Source: Harmonia axyridis (lineage: Eukaryota > Arthropoda > Insecta > Coleoptera > Coccinellidae). Taken from it: DNA of 64,000 bases. Positions 21,331-32,873 of the stretch are shown here, in pieces (the first letter of the stretch is position 1; the number at the start of each line of letters is the position of its first letter). The stretch is taken from positions 38,127,506 to 38,191,505 of the forward strand of contig NC_059505.1 of NCBI RefSeq assembly GCF_914767665.1, read 5' to 3'. The notes under the pieces were generated by a model. It ran no database searches. It was not told the origin of the DNA and saw only the letters and a list, made by a program, of their open reading frames with translations. The position numbers and the translations under genes were made by a program.

Positions 21331-22125
21331 ATATATTATAATTAAATCTGAAAACAAGAAGACACAACCCAAAAAAGAGTAAAAAATGTTAGTTTCCATT
21401 ATATTGATTTAAAGTTAGGGACCCATTCTGAAGAAGAATCTGAAGCTTGGAACACACTTTTGATAATTATGAATTGGGCAACTATTCACCAAGTGGTCAA
21501 TGGTTTCATCGACGACTAACTTACATAGTGTGCGTTCAATTGAATTCCATTTGAAGAGAATATCATTGCAACGACTATTACCCGTTCTAGGTCGATTTAA
21601 AACACTCCAAATTTTCCTAGAAAGATTAAAACCTGAAACTTCCTCTGAAGAATCAACGATTAAACTTTGGTTGAATAAATTACAATAACTACATTCCTAA
21701 CTCAAAATGATCTTGCCACTTCCATTAGATTGAAGGAAAGTATAAATCCATAATGGTTTAGGAGACTTTAATGTGGCAGTTCTAGAATCTGGGAGGTAAG
21801 ATACAATTATTGAAAATAAGTTTAGGATGAAATTTTTCCCAAGATTTCTTGACTGGGACCTGTCTACGAATATGAGGCTGCAGTTTATGTGATAGCCAGA
21901 TAACCAATGTAGATGTGTAGATCTAAGAGTAGCACTGATAATTATCATAGAATCCTCAATCTGTGTATCAATTTTTTGAACATGATTACTATCAAACCAA
22001 ACAGAACAACCGTATTCAGCAGCAGAAAAAAAGGTCCAAAGCTGTCGTACGAAGAGTGCTAGCATCAGCACCCCATGAAGAACCAGCAAATTTTTAAGAA
22101 TATTATTCCTCGACTTCAAATTCAT
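21330..22125 (-). pseudogene. LINE family gamma: reverse transcriptase C-terminal region
   Basis: ORF 22125-21697 (-) reads MNLKSRNNILKNLL..., SAAEYGCSVWFDSNHVQK, STHLHWLSGYHI. This is the post-palm segment typical of Jockey-type LINEs (RNNIL..L.GT.WG, YSAAEY..PVW, I.GTLRSTPL.WLP). After breaks the frame continues to TGNSRCNDILFKW and IDHLVNSCPIHNY near 21470-21590, the C-terminal knuckle. Sister 3' ends are at 46550 and 51935. It is inactive. Confidence 0.72.
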
Positions 22126-22269
22126 ACTTCGTTACTATAACATGATGTATATATTGTTCATCATTGTTTACCAAAAATCGTCCAATCATTCGCTTTTGGA
22201 TCAACAAGGATGTACCTCTAAGCTGCTGAGAGATCTAGAAGAATTGATATTAGCTCTTCTGGGTGTAAC

Positions 22270-22336
22270 TGGTGATCACTTTTATCATACTTCTTCTTCT
22301 TAAATAGCTTCTTCTTCTTCTTAAATAGCTCTACAA
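22270..22336 (-). repeat. Duplicated (CTT)n/(GAA)n LINE-type tail
   Basis: Two copies of CTTCTTCTTCTTAAATAG stand in tandem. On the minus strand they read as GAA tails preceded by GCTATTTAAG, reminiscent of the GAA tail at 9455-9470. Possibly the 3' end of an eroded LINE. Confidence 0.35.
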
Positions 22337-23950
22337 CCCTGGATTTCGGCTTATTGGATTATAGTCTTTCATTAAATTATGATCATGAGATATTCCTGTT
22401 GTTACCAGGTCTGCTTTCAGATCAATTATACGCAACATGTGAAAAATCCAAATCAAGAAAGACACAACAATTTTCCGTTCCATGGAAATTTACGAGTCTC
22501 TATGAACTTGATTTGATATGAAAATAAGTAATTCCATCAACGGCATCAACTGATGATAAATTCAAACCAAATTGGTTTCATCTAGTTCTACCACATAGGA
22601 GCAAACATTGGTGCAACCATCATGATGATTTTTTTCAATTTCGGTTCAAAACGTTCTACGAATCGTATAATATAATGTCAAGTTTGATTGACGAGTGGAC
22701 TGTGCATTGGAAAAGCAGCCTTTGAAGTCGCTCTTCAAAGGTTATTTCGATAAATCACTATTTATGTTGTTTTTTCATTTGTGCCGTTGGACAGAGACGA
22801 AAATTGGAATCGATTGGTATGCGAAATGCCCTTCAAAGTGATCCGCGTGACGACAGCAGCGCCCTTTGAGGTACACGTGTCAATTTTGGAGCAGTTTCGC
22901 TGAAATGGCCGTTTGGCTTTTTGACGTTCGTTCCCTGAATAGATCATGATGTTTGTATTTTTAGAATTTTGGGTTCTCTAACGTTTATATTCGACTTACT
23001 GATGCAGAATTCGAGGTCAAATTCAATTGGTGTTTGTTTGTCAGGTCGTAATATGATTTGGTTTTATATTTCAGAAATTATGAGCTCCAAACTGAATTTT
23101 TTTCAAATATTTCTCATTTTCTCGAGGCTCCGAACTCTCCTAGAGGCAAGATAAGATCTTGAAACTGCAATATGTTTTAGATCGTAGCTTGATTAATAGA
23201 AAACGTTTTTATTAGAGGGGACTGTGACCAATATTTCAGGAGATATTACGATTATTGTGTCGAGATTGAATTTTTACGGTTTTTTCCCAAATTTTGAGTT
23301 CAAAATTCACATAAACTATTGCCAGATCTCCCAAAAATTCCTGAACACCACCCCCCTACAACCTCCATAGTTGCCAGATCGTCCAAAAAATCCTGAAATC
23401 CACTCCCCGCAAAACCGATATTGTTGCCAGATCGCCCGGAAATTCCTAGACTCCACCTCCGAAACGTGAGTGACGTTATTGTAGCGGAGTTCAGCCACTG
23501 TTAAATTAGATGGAGCGGCATTGCGGTTGTTCGGATGCAGACTGTCCATCCATTCGCGTGTCACGGTTATTTTGCGAAATTGCCGGAAGATGTCAGGTTT
23601 CGTTTGCCAAATGTGCGGCCGCATAGCCGGAGCGAACTGATTTTTTGCCGCTTTATGGGGCCACTCTGACGTAATGAGAGGCGAACGCCGATTTTGGGAT
23701 GCTGGGCGCCGTCGGATGGACCCGTCCGGATGATTGAGTTTGTTCTTGATGCGGGATTTACGGACAAAAGAATGGTTTATTTAGTTCGGTCAGGATGTAC
23801 AGGATGTTCCTAAATTGGAAAGATTTGTCGAATGATTTGAAAAAAAACGTCCTATAAACATAGGTGTGTTGAAGTTTGATTTTGTCGTGAGTTTTTTCCT
23901 AATAGCACGTTTTCTCCACAAGATATTCAAATTAAATTTGTCATAGATAA
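22337..23950. other. No gene recognised; repeated word block at 23320-23450
   Basis: At 23320-23450 the phrase TTGCCAGATC(T/G)(C/T)CC..AAA.TCCTGAA recurs three times at roughly 65-70-base spacing (TTGCCAGATCTCCCAAAAAT, TTGCCAGATCGTCCAAAAAA, TTGCCAGATCGCCCGGAAAT), a small degenerate tandem repeat. 23450-23760 is G+C-richer and carries opposed ORFs without domains. Confidence 0.45.
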
Positions 23951-23954
23951 TCTA

Positions 23955-24743
23955 CATATTTGTACAACTTTGCTACTGCTGTTTTTTTTCGAAATTCGAA
24001 GCTGCATTGTGAAAAACTGGTTATACATTTATGATTCGAAGTATTGTCCATCGCTGGCCACAACTTTCTCCCAACTTTCGGGCAGCGTTCGAATCCCGCG
24101 TTGAAAAGACTGTTCATCTTCTGAAGCGATCCAATTTCTTACTTCTTCATAAGATCGGAAGTGCTGGTCAGCCAGACCGTGTGCCATTGATCGAAACAAG
24201 GGATAGTCCCAACGAGCAACTTCTAGAGAATACGACGGGCGGGGTAGAACTTTCAATTTTAACGTTTCCAAATATGTCTTGACCACTTTCGCAACATGAC
24301 GTCGAGCATTGTCACGCTATACAATCACTTTATCATGTCTCTCGTTGTATTAGGGCCGTTTGTTTCTAAATACTCGGCTCAAACGTATTAATTGCGTTCG
24401 ATAACGATCGTCTGTGATTGTTTCAGTCGGTTTTAACAACTCATAATATACTATGCCGAGCTGGTCCCACCAAATACTGAGCATGACCTTGAAACCGTGA
24501 ATATTCGGTTTGGACACCGACGTGGAAAGATGGCCGGGTTATCCCCAAGATTTTCTGCACTTGGGATCATTGTAATTAACCCATTTTTTGTCTCCGGTCA
24601 TAATACGATGCAGAAATCCCTTCCGTCTTTGCCTTGTAAGTAGTTGTTCACAAGCAAACAAACGTTCAACATATCTCGGCTTCAACTCGTATGGCACCCA
24701 ATTTCCTTGTTCCTGAATCATTCCCATGACTTTCAGGTGTTTT
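23955..24743 (-). mobile_element. Mariner lineage B, transposase 3' half with left TIR
   Basis: Left TIR TTGTACAACTTTGCTACTGC at about 23959. The minus strand reads the C-terminal half: WDYPLFRSMAHGLADQHF (third Asp retained, context altered), SYEEVRNWIASED and RTLPESWEKVVASDGQYF. Upstream (24540-24727) it has TGDKKWVNYNDPK with the first Asp. It breaks off at about 24743 just after the GNWVPYELKPR region, so the DNA-binding domains and 5' TIR are lost. Confidence 0.85.
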
Positions 24744-26185
24744 GCAAATTTTCTAGTAATTCACTGGAAAATCCAAATTTTTATAGAGAGAGTCAAATAT
24801 TAAGCTATGATGAATAAATTAATTATAAGTTTTGGTACTACAAGGATCACCCTGTATCTCAAAGAGGAAGCGTTTGCCCATATTTATTTATATACAAGAA
24901 AGCACTCCCTATATTCCACCCTTTGAGAACGCCTGAAACATTATCGGAAGAAGATTGCTTAGTTAACCTCATCCTCCACATACTGCAGAAGAAGAATAAA
25001 TAGACTGGAATGAGATATCTCAATTCAATCGATCAGCTCATCAAAATTATACAAAGACCTGAAACTTAGTGTATGAGACGTTATGGTGGCCTAACACATT
25101 ATTACTATTCAACGTATTTTTTAATCGTTTTCTATTGCTATAATCGACTATGTATTATTCGCAATTTAGAAACAAAACAGCTGCTATAGAAACCATAAAA
25201 AAGATTATAGCAAAAAGAGACTCCATCTAGATCAATATTCAATCACGCAATTCATCCTGAACAGCCATTGTGTGCGATATTGCTACCCACACCTGGAACA
25301 AGAGACCTATTCCAAACCCGTGTCGCCGATAAATCAGGAAAAAAAGACAACCGCTATGTCTCCCATCAAGTAATCGTTATGGGATGTCCTGGAGATAATG
25401 CCCTGCTCTAGAAAACGCAAGCATTTATCCCCCACACCGAGAAAAGGGTAAAAATCTCTCACCGGCTGAAAATCGATCCTCCCGGTACCGAAATCTCGGA
25501 TTTTCTGACCGTAAAGGCAACGTCGCAGACGATCGTTTCGTATTTATGGACGTTACTGGAAAATGCGGTTTTTCCACGGGGACTACGTGTCACGTTTGGC
25601 TCAGAAAGGTGTTGACGTTGTTGACAGTGATATATAGGGAGGGGCGAATACCATGAAATTAGATTAAGAGATAGAGAAGTTGAGGCGTAGGATGGGGAAG
25701 TTGTCATGTTCGTTAACATTCGGAGTTTGAGGGAAGTTTATGGTACGTGAGATGGAAAAATCGGTTTTCCATCTGATCGTCCTCCAAACACAGATGTCGG
25801 TTTTGACAACCAGATGGCACTGAAGTAATTGACCGATGATGTCTGCAAGTAGAGGAGTATCTGAACCTGGAAGAGTCACAAGTTAAACTGGAGAAGATCA
25901 ACAATTTAGTTCCGGTTAGATTGTTGGGATTGGTTGAACGAATTTCCTTGCTGACAAAAGAAAAATTAGCTTAAAAACTGTCCAGATTGATAGGATGATA
26001 GTGAAGGAGAATGATGAACAACTGATGACTCTAAATCACTTGGAAAAGCCAAACCCAAGAAGCTATCAGAAGAAGACCCAATTTCTCAGTATCATTATCT
26101 TGGACATTCTTAATATTTTCACTGGTTACTATGGATTGAGATAATATCCAATATTATAGGTCTTTATCAGATTTAAGGGGGTTTT
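24744..26185. other. No gene recognised
   Basis: Contains CACCCTGTATCTCAAAGA at about 24850, a word shared with the repeat at 30490-30660. 25280-25640 is G+C-richer. Overlapping minus-strand ORFs (25459-25904) show no domain. Confidence 0.35.
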
Positions 26186-26760
26186 ATTTCACTGTGACCT
26201 AATGGTCTCTTGTGTCCCCATCAGAGATATTCTCTCCATAACGTGATCTACTGCTCGCCTTCCAGTTTCAGACACTTCTAATGAACTCCAGTATCTAGGA
26301 TGCCTTCAAGGAGGCTACTTCCCCTCCTCTACAAGTTTCTTGTCTCAAGCATTTTTTGCATTGTCTGGTGATGGCGAGGCATTCCGTCACCAGGTGATCA
26401 GGAGTTTCTTCCTCCTCCCCACAGAATCAGCACTCGTCGTTTTCTGCTAGACTCATTCTCATGAGGGCGACAATGCTATATACTCCTTAGATCTCGCAGT
26501 GTCAAAGTTTCTAAGAAACTTTCTAGAATGATACAACCAGCAAGATTCCGCCATCATTTTTTGTCTTTCAGTGTTTCCTATCTCCAGAAACTCCCTCTTG
26601 TAGGTACACATGTTCATACCACAGAGAGGTTCTGGGCCAATGAAAGGATGGCAAACGTGTTGGCCTCTTCGTTACCTCAGATTTCCGAGTGACCACAACC
26701 CAGACTTAAAAGACCTTGTTATTCTTGCCTCTAATGCATTAAGTTTTTTTAGGCATTACA
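26186..26760 (-). pseudogene. LINE alpha 3' fragment
   Basis: The minus strand matches LINE alpha from the RNase H tail to the 3' end. Landmarks are CTTGTAGAGGAGGGGAAGTA, the CCTGGTGACGGAATGCC word of the Cys motif, and TTGGCCCAGAACCTCTCTGT. The 3' boundary CCTAATGGTCTCTTGTGTCC (26193) equals the end of the + copy at 39292. Many stops. Confidence 0.7.
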
Positions 26761-27035
26761 ATACAAATTTTATCTAGGTTATGTGAGGGGTAATGTGGTT
26801 AGATAAAATGAAAAAATGAATTCAACTTTATCCGATGATGTTAAGGTAATCACAGAATATGAAGCCTTGTTCAAAGCTGCTGTTGCATCCATTTCCAGTT
26901 ACCTTATATCAACTCCACTCACCAATAAAGGTAAGATTAGACCTTCGCAGCAATCGTTTGGTATATATTATTTTCAAGGTTCTTTTTCGATAGTATCCCA
27001 TTCTTTTAGTACTGATTTGCATATCATTGTTATAA

Positions 27036-27082
27036 CACCCTGATCAAATAATATATAATAACTGATCAAATAATGTATAATA
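27036..27082. repeat. Two tandem 23-bp units at the edge of a Tc1-like element
   Basis: CTGATCAAATAATATATAAT then AA is followed at once by CTGATCAAATAATGTATAAT then AA, and then by the TIR starting ACTGACAAAG. The last bases of each unit (TAACTGA) match the element's first bases. Confidence 0.7.
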
Positions 27083-28090
27083 ACTGACAAAGAAACTGCA
27101 ACACCCAGAAGGAAATATGCAAATTTTAATTTTTTTTTTGGTAAAAAATAGATAGAATAGCAAGGAGTTATAATGAAGATTTTTCCATTTTTGTTATTGG
27201 AATATTGTAGTCGCTTCTTTGAATTTTACAACAAACCAGCTGTTGGAGGAGATCCAAAGTCGTGTTTAGTTGTTGTTAAGATGCCTAGAGCAAGTGTAGG
27301 TACTCGGAATTTATCACCAGCTAAGTGAATTTGAAAGAGGTCGAATCATTGGCCTACAGGAGGCGGGGTTGTCATTTCGAGAAATCGCTAAACGTAAGAA
27401 CAGATGCCCAACTATTATTATGAGATGTTGTCAAGCGTGGTTCGATAATGCCCAAAATCGAAGAAGAGTAGGCACCAGATGTCGAAGAGGCACAAATGTA
27501 GTTCAAGATTGACGTCTAAGACTTATGGCCATTAGAGACCGATTTGCGACAACTCGATCTTTGGCTGATTAGTTGTCAGGAGAGCAAGGCCATCCTAGCT
27601 GTAACTGTCCGAACGGTTTACCGCTATATAAAGTCTTTTGGACTTATCGTCCCCATCTTGTGATACCTCTGACGGTTGAGCATCGCCGTCAACGATTACA
27701 GTGGTGCAGAGAACGTCAACATTGGAATGTGGAATGGCATCAGGTCGTCTTTTCTGATGAATCTCGATGCTCCTTGGGTGCACATGATGGCCGAAAAAGG
27801 GTTAGCCGAGTTCGGGGAGAAAGACGTGAACCTCAGTTTGATGTTGAGCGTAATGTACACCGGACAGTGGGCGTTATGGTATGGGGTGCTATTGAACATG
27901 CAAGTAGGTCACCTTTAGTCTTTATTCGAGGTAATATGACAGGGCTGCGTTACCCTCAAGAAAAAGTGGAGCCATGGATGTTCTCCCTTACCTTTACCGG
28001 CTCGAGAATTCAATATTTCAGCAAGATAATGCCCGATCACATGTTGCCAGAGTTAATTTAAACTTTTTCGAAGCGACCCATGTGAATAAT
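27083..28090 (+). mobile_element. Tc1-like (DD34E) transposon, 3' truncated
   Basis: The 5' TIR ACTGACAAAGAAACTGCAAC then ACCCAGAA starts at 27083 after TA. + strand pieces follow. The N-terminal DNA-binding part (27282-27530) reads MPRASVGTRN..., IERGRIIGLQEAGLSFREIA, with a premature stop. ORF 27573-28061 has VFSDESRCSLGAHDG (first Asp) and then the central domain. In the next frame comes IFQQDNARSHVARVNLNFFE (second Asp). Homology stops at about 28090, before the catalytic Glu and 3' TIR. It is the same family as 16044-17112 but the opposite half is lost. Confidence 0.87.
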
Positions 28091-28993
28091 TTTGGAAGAC
28101 GTAATCATCATTTGAATTATAAAACACTTTTCATCTTCTATGGAAAGGGAGCGGCACATAATTAGCATTATTCATAGAAAATTCTTCCGCTCTTCTCCCC
28201 AACGACTTCCTGGGAAACAATAAAAGGTCCATTTTTCGGCTTTTATGTAAATAACAGCTGTTCTAACGAAAACAAATGTTAGATATTCGAAGTGAAGGAA
28301 CATTCAATTTCGGGGATCTCCCCTCCCCATTAAAATAATTCCGGATGCTGGCTGGGATTTCCCGAATGGTTTTTCCGAGCCGGGAAATTTTTTTTCAACC
28401 CGCAGTCAATCGGGGCCGGTCGAAGGAAAATCGGGGAAATAATAGAGTTCGCAGATCGCAGCCATGCCGGAAATTGGATCGATTTTCCCGGAAAACAACG
28501 TCTGTTTACGGACGAGGTTCGGGAAAATCACGAAATGTTTCATTTTCCGCAAGACCGGTTTCAGGTATCGGTAATTTTCCGATATCTGTGGAAAACTATG
28601 TTTGCCGAAGGAGGATGATATTATCTGTCGGAAAATTCATGAATTGTTTAGGTGCGCTTGGGAAATGGAACATCTTGAGATACCCATGCAAATTTGATTT
28701 CAGGTTTCGGAGCTATCGGAGTTTGCGATTTTTAAAGATATCGACTTCGTTCGACACTTCAGGAAGATTGGGATTCGTGGAAAGTTGGGAACTCTTCGTT
28801 CGAGAATCGAAAGAGAATTGAGGTGTGGTGTTGCCAGATTTCTGAAATTTTTTGAGATTCTCGGAATAAAGTGTCGATTTTCCCCTTACTTTGTGCTCTT
28901 AATATCGTCGAATCGGAGGACATTTTTGAAAAATTGATAACTGGATGCTTTTTGACGGACCTGCGGCTAAGAAAGTGTGTCAAAAAATATATC
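28091..28993. other. No gene recognised; G+C-rich TTTTCC/GGAAAA-rich block
   Basis: 28340-28640 is dense in TTTTCCG/CGGAAA words (GGGAAATTTTTTTTCAACCC, TCGGGGAAAT, GATTTTCCCGGAAAAC) and supports a 158-codon ORF (28345-28821) that looks compositional: basic and serine-rich, without a domain. Possibly non-coding host DNA. Confidence 0.35.
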
Positions 28994-30177
28994 AGGTGTG
29001 TGAATAAGTCTTTCCCGTTTTTTGTAAGAGATGGCGCCACCAATACTGTGCGAGTATTTAATGGTTACATATGTCATAATCAAAGCTTATTCATCTGTCA
29101 ACAATTCCACACTAACACATTAGTTGAAATTTTTTCGCATCATAAATTTTTGAAATCGTGAAAATGTCGAAATTTGAGCCGAGTCGACGTCATTTGCGGG
29201 AAGTTTCACTTTATTGGTTCAATTTGAAGAAATCTGCTGCCGAGGCGCATCGGTTGCTTCAGGAAGCTTATGGAGAAGGTTGTGTCGATGATTCAAGTGT
29301 TCGCGGATGGTTTCGACGCTTCAAAAGTGGCGATTTCGACGTGGAAGACAAGGAGCGTTCCGGGCGGCCGCAAATCTTTGAAGATCAAGAATTGGCGACT
29401 TTGCTTGATGAAGATTCGTGTCAAACGCAAGAAGAACTTGCTGAAGCATTGGGAGTTGATCGAACAACCATTTCCAAGCGTTTGAAAGCCATGGGAATGA
29501 TCCAAAAGCAAGGAAATTGGGTGCCGTACGAACTGAAGCTGAGAGACGTCGAACGGCGTTTTTTCACTTGCGAACAGCTGCTTCAGCGACATAAAAGAAA
29601 GGGTTTTCTGCAAGCCAAATATTCATGGCGCCAAGCTCATGCTCTGTATATGGTGGGACCAGCTAGGTGTGGTTTACTATGAGCTTCTGAAACCGAATGA
29701 AAGGATCACAGGCGAGGTCTATCGACGACAATTGATGCGTTTGAGCCGCGCACTGCGAGAAAAACGGCCACAATACTCCGACAGGCACGACAAAGTTATT
29801 TTGCAACATGACAATGCTCGCCCACATGTTGCACAGCCGGTGAAAACATACTTAGAAACGCTCAAATGGGAAGTCCTACCCCACCCGCCGTATAGTCCAG
29901 ACATTGCTCCGTCTGATTACCATCTCTTCAGATCGATGACGCTTGGCCTGGCTGACCAGCACTTCCATTCCTACGAGGAAGCCAAAAAATGGGTGGATGA
30001 CTGGATAGAGGCCAAACCGGTCGAATTTTTTCGCAACGGGATTCGTATGTTGCCAGAAAGATGGGAAAAAGTTGTAGGTAGCGATTGCCAATACTTTCAA
30101 TAATTCATTTGTAACCATTTTTTCACAATAAAGGCTCAAAATTTGAAAAAAAACGGGAAAGACTTATTCACACACCT
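28994..30177 (+). mobile_element. Mariner, best preserved in the window, both TIRs, internal deletion
   Basis: The left terminal repeat AGGTGTGTGAATAAGTCTTT then CCCGTTTTTT starts at 28994. The right end (about 30148-30177) is its reverse complement with essentially no mismatch. TA follows on the right (30178-30179); TC precedes on the left, an apparent decayed TA. At 1184 bp it is about 100 bp shorter than a usual 1.28-kb mariner. The transposase (next entry) has lost one block. The ends differ from the lineage B elements at 2940 and 19160 although the proteins are related. Confidence 0.93.
29164..30103 (+). pseudogene. Mariner transposase lacking its first catalytic Asp
   Basis: The first frame (29164-29610) encodes the N-terminal two helix-turn-helix regions: AAEAHRLLQEAYGE..., GWFRRFKSGDFDVED, GRPQ, then EELAEALGVDRTTISKRLKA and GNWVPYELKLRD. 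At about 29611 roughly 100 bases are missing compared with sister copies, exactly the stretch with TGDEKW-like sequence (first catalytic Asp), and the frame shifts. The second frame (29613-30103) runs KPNIHGAKLMLCIWWD, ILQHDNARPHVAQPVKTYLE (second Asp), PPYSPDIAPSDYHLF (third Asp, 34 residues on) to a natural stop. Apart from the deletion, no stop or frameshift is seen. It is predicted catalytically dead but still able to bind DNA if the N-terminal part were expressed. Confidence 0.9.
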
Positions 30178-30795
30178 TAAAGGATGTCCCATTTGAAAAG
30201 CAGCAACTTTACTCTTTATTTCTTAAACGGTAATAAATTGCTCTGATCTGTTATGATTATCATATCAACCATGAAATCTACCGAAAAAAACGTTTTAGAA
30301 TTTTTAGAATATTTCCAACAAAAATCAAGATATAGCGAAATATTTGAAACAATCCCCATTTAGAAACGCCCTGTAACTTGAGAACGAATCAAGATATCTA
30401 TGATCTGCTTTCTGATATCTTGAATTTTTGGGAGAATCCATGAAGACTTTTCTCTAAGTTTTATAGTTCTCGGGATGCTTTCAGTGAGCACCGAATTCGG
30501 GACACCCTGTACTGTGTCGAATATCAGGCAGCATCCTAATGGAAAATTTGTCACCCGTTCATTTTTCTGAATTTATGGTATGTTGTAGAATATGACCTCC
30601 TGAACAAGAAAATCCAACTCAATTCTCTATGACAAGTTTTCGAGATACAGGGTGTCGAAGTTGAAAAATGGCATTTCTTTAAAGTGACATTTCCCTTAAG
30701 AAAACATCTTGAATGAAACACTTTTGCGCGACAAATTTTGTTTACCCATAATTCAATAATTTTGAACTGGTTTTTAATTGCAATTATAATTACTT
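30178..30795. repeat. Repeat-like DNA with inverted ACACCCTGTA words
   Basis: GGGACACCCTGTACTGTGTC at about 30502 and GAGATACAGGGTGTCGAAG at about 30643 form an inverted pair. Similar words (ACACCCTGTAT-type) appear at 24850 and 32702. Such motifs are common in insect repeats. No ORF or defined ends. Confidence 0.35.
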
Positions 30796-31988
30796 GATTA
30801 AGACTCGTGTCAAACGCAACAAGAATTGGCAAGATCATTGGGAGTGACGCAACAAGCCATTTCAAAACGCTCGAAAGTCATGGGAATGATTTTGAAACAA
30901 CGAAATTGGGTGCCGTACGAGTTGAAGTCGAGATATGTTGAACGGTGTTTGTTTGCTTGTGGACAGCTGCTTTCAAGATGAAGACGGAAGGAATTTCTGC
31001 CTCGCATTGTAACTGCAGACCAAAAATGACTTCATTACGATAATCCGAAGTGCAGAAAATCATGGGGATATCCCGGCCATGCTTCCACATCAACGGCCAA
31101 ATCGAATATTAACGGTTGCAAGGTCATGCTTAGTATTTGGTGACACCAGATCGGCGTAGTCTGTTATGAGTTGCTAAAACCAACTGAAACAATCACAGTG
31201 ATCGTTATCGAACGCAATTAATGCGTTTGAGCCGAGCATTGAAAGAAAAACGGCCGCAATACAATGGGAGACATGATAAAGTTATTTCACAGCTTGACAA
31301 TGCTCACACCATGTTGCGAAATTGATCAAGACATACTTGGAAACGTTGACATGGGAAGTCCTACCCCACCTGCCTTATTCTTCAGACGTTGCTCTATCGG
31401 ACTATTACTTAGTTCGATTAATGGGACACAGCTCGTCTTATGAAGAAGTTAAAAATTAGATCGATTCGTGGATCGCTTCAGAAGATGACCAGGTTTTTTC
31501 AACGCGGGATTCGTACGCTGCCCGAAAGATGGGAGAAAGCAGTGACCAGCGATGGAAAATACTAGGAATCATAAATGAATAGCAAGTATTTTACAATAAA
31601 GCCTCGAATATAAACCTCAATGTGCCCTTTTCTAGGGGTAATAGACTTTTCAACTCACCTTCAATAGTTGGACAAAGAATGTACAATGAATTACCACAAA
31701 CAATTGAAAGTTGTGAAAGAATGAATTCGTTCAAGTCGGCCTCAAGAAGTTTCTTGTTAGCTGTAAGATTTCATTCTGTACAGGAATATTTGATGAGTTG
31801 AAATATTTGTATGTGTTTTTGTTGTTTCCAATTCTGCTTTATATTCAATTTTAAAAATAGTCTATTCTTTTCGGTGTATTGACAAATCCTACACAAATTT
31901 TTGTTTGTCTTGAAAGAAATGAAGGAAATGATAAAATGAATAAATAAATCTCGGAAAAAAAACGGCGGAAGCAAAGTTGTACACCTAT
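30796..31988 (+). mobile_element. Mariner lineage B, 5' truncated, split near its 3' end by a LINE
   Basis: + strand reading with many breaks: ELARSLGVTQQAISKRSKVM, GNWVPYELKSRYVER, then degenerate core (TADQK replaces the TGDEKW block; LDNAHTMLR for the HDNARPH block), SDVALSDYYLVRLM (third Asp block), IRTLPERWEKAVTSDGKY and a stop. It begins abruptly at about 30796. The 3' leader reaches AATAAAGCCTCGAATAT at about 31613 and is interrupted by LINE sequence. The terminal repeat CGGCGGAAGCAAAGTTGTAC then ACCT resumes at about 31964-31988. Confidence 0.82.
31614..31955 (+). pseudogene. LINE family delta 3' end inserted in a mariner
   Basis: The + strand reads RLFNSPSIVGQRMYNELPQT, ESCERMNSFKSASRSFLLAV and HSVQEYLMS then a stop. 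This is the C-terminus of CR1/Daphne-type LINEs (F..P..GQ+.YN.LP..I, FK..L..+L). A 3' UTR follows, ending ATGATAAAATGAATAAATAA. Only the last part of the element is present, as usual for 5'-truncated LINE insertions. Confidence 0.65.
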
Positions 31989-32744
31989 GTGGTTAGATAA
32001 AAGAAATATGCACAGGATTTTGATCACACGATAGAGCTTTACCCCAGTTTTTCGTCTACGAAATTAATAACTTACCTCTATTGGAGAAAATGCAGGGAAA
32101 ACGGTTGTGGAAATGGCCGCAGGGAGAACCGCAGGCACAGATATCCCTTCAGTCAAGAGCTCTGCTAACAGGGAAGGATTCAACATCAAAGGATTTTCAT
32201 GCGCGAAACGTATAATGTGGAAATAAGCAATTGTTTGGTTGTGAAGCTAGAAAAGGTGCTTTGTGGTTAAATCGCTTTGTTGTAAGTGAACATCCAAAAA
32301 GAGTTTCACGATAATCTAGAATGCGAAGACATGGCTGAAACCATAAACTCCAATATGCGCTGCAATATAATTAGGTAGACGTTCAGTACAGAAACTTTAT
32401 AGATAAAATAGAGCTGCTGCTTTCACATGTGTTATATTATTAGATCAAACTGAGATTTTGAAGCTTATGAACCTTTTATGTGCATCTCTATTAGGTATGA
32501 TGTAGGCTTGACATCATATTTTACTCAGTAGAAAAAAATTGACAAGTTTTGATTTTTGAAGCAAATAACTAGCATACAAATAATAATAATAATTAGGCGA
32601 AAGTTCGGCTATAGCTATTCTTACACTTTTACCTATTTATTGCTGTTTACCAGTCAAGCAATAGTGTTCAAATGAACTTTATTTATCACCGTTTCATAGT
32701 TACAGGGTGTTTTTCGAAAATTTTCATTTTCGAATTTTTGCTGT
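31989..32744. other. No gene seen; small (AAT)n tract at 32578-32596
   Basis: A/T-rich, no ORFs of note. The trinucleotide tract AATAATAATAATAATT may mark an eroded LINE tail. Confidence 0.35.
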
Positions 32745-32873
32745 AACTTTTAATTGAGTGCAATATCGTATCACTGATATGTTTTTATTTCCGCACGCTT
32801 AATGTAAAATATGATAGCTCATGTTAGGAACAAAATTTGCTCGCTCTATCTTTATACTCTGAGATTAGATTCG
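32745..32873. mobile_element. TIR element family M1, copy 4 (end fragment)
   Basis: TTGAGTGCAATATCGTATCA, ATGTTTTTATTTCCGCACGC and CAAAATTTGCTCGCTCTATC match the right part of copy 1 (6770-6898) with a deletion before the terminus ACTCTGAGATT. Confidence 0.75.

Noticed and set aside
25459..25904. Overlapping minus-strand ORFs as a LINE or gene fragment
   Set aside because: No reverse transcriptase, RNase H or knuckle motif could be read in any frame.
28345..28821. 158-codon ORF on the plus strand as a gene
   Set aside because: Protein is basic/Ser-rich, mirrors the TTTTCC/GGAAAA-rich DNA, and has no domain, start context or splice evidence.
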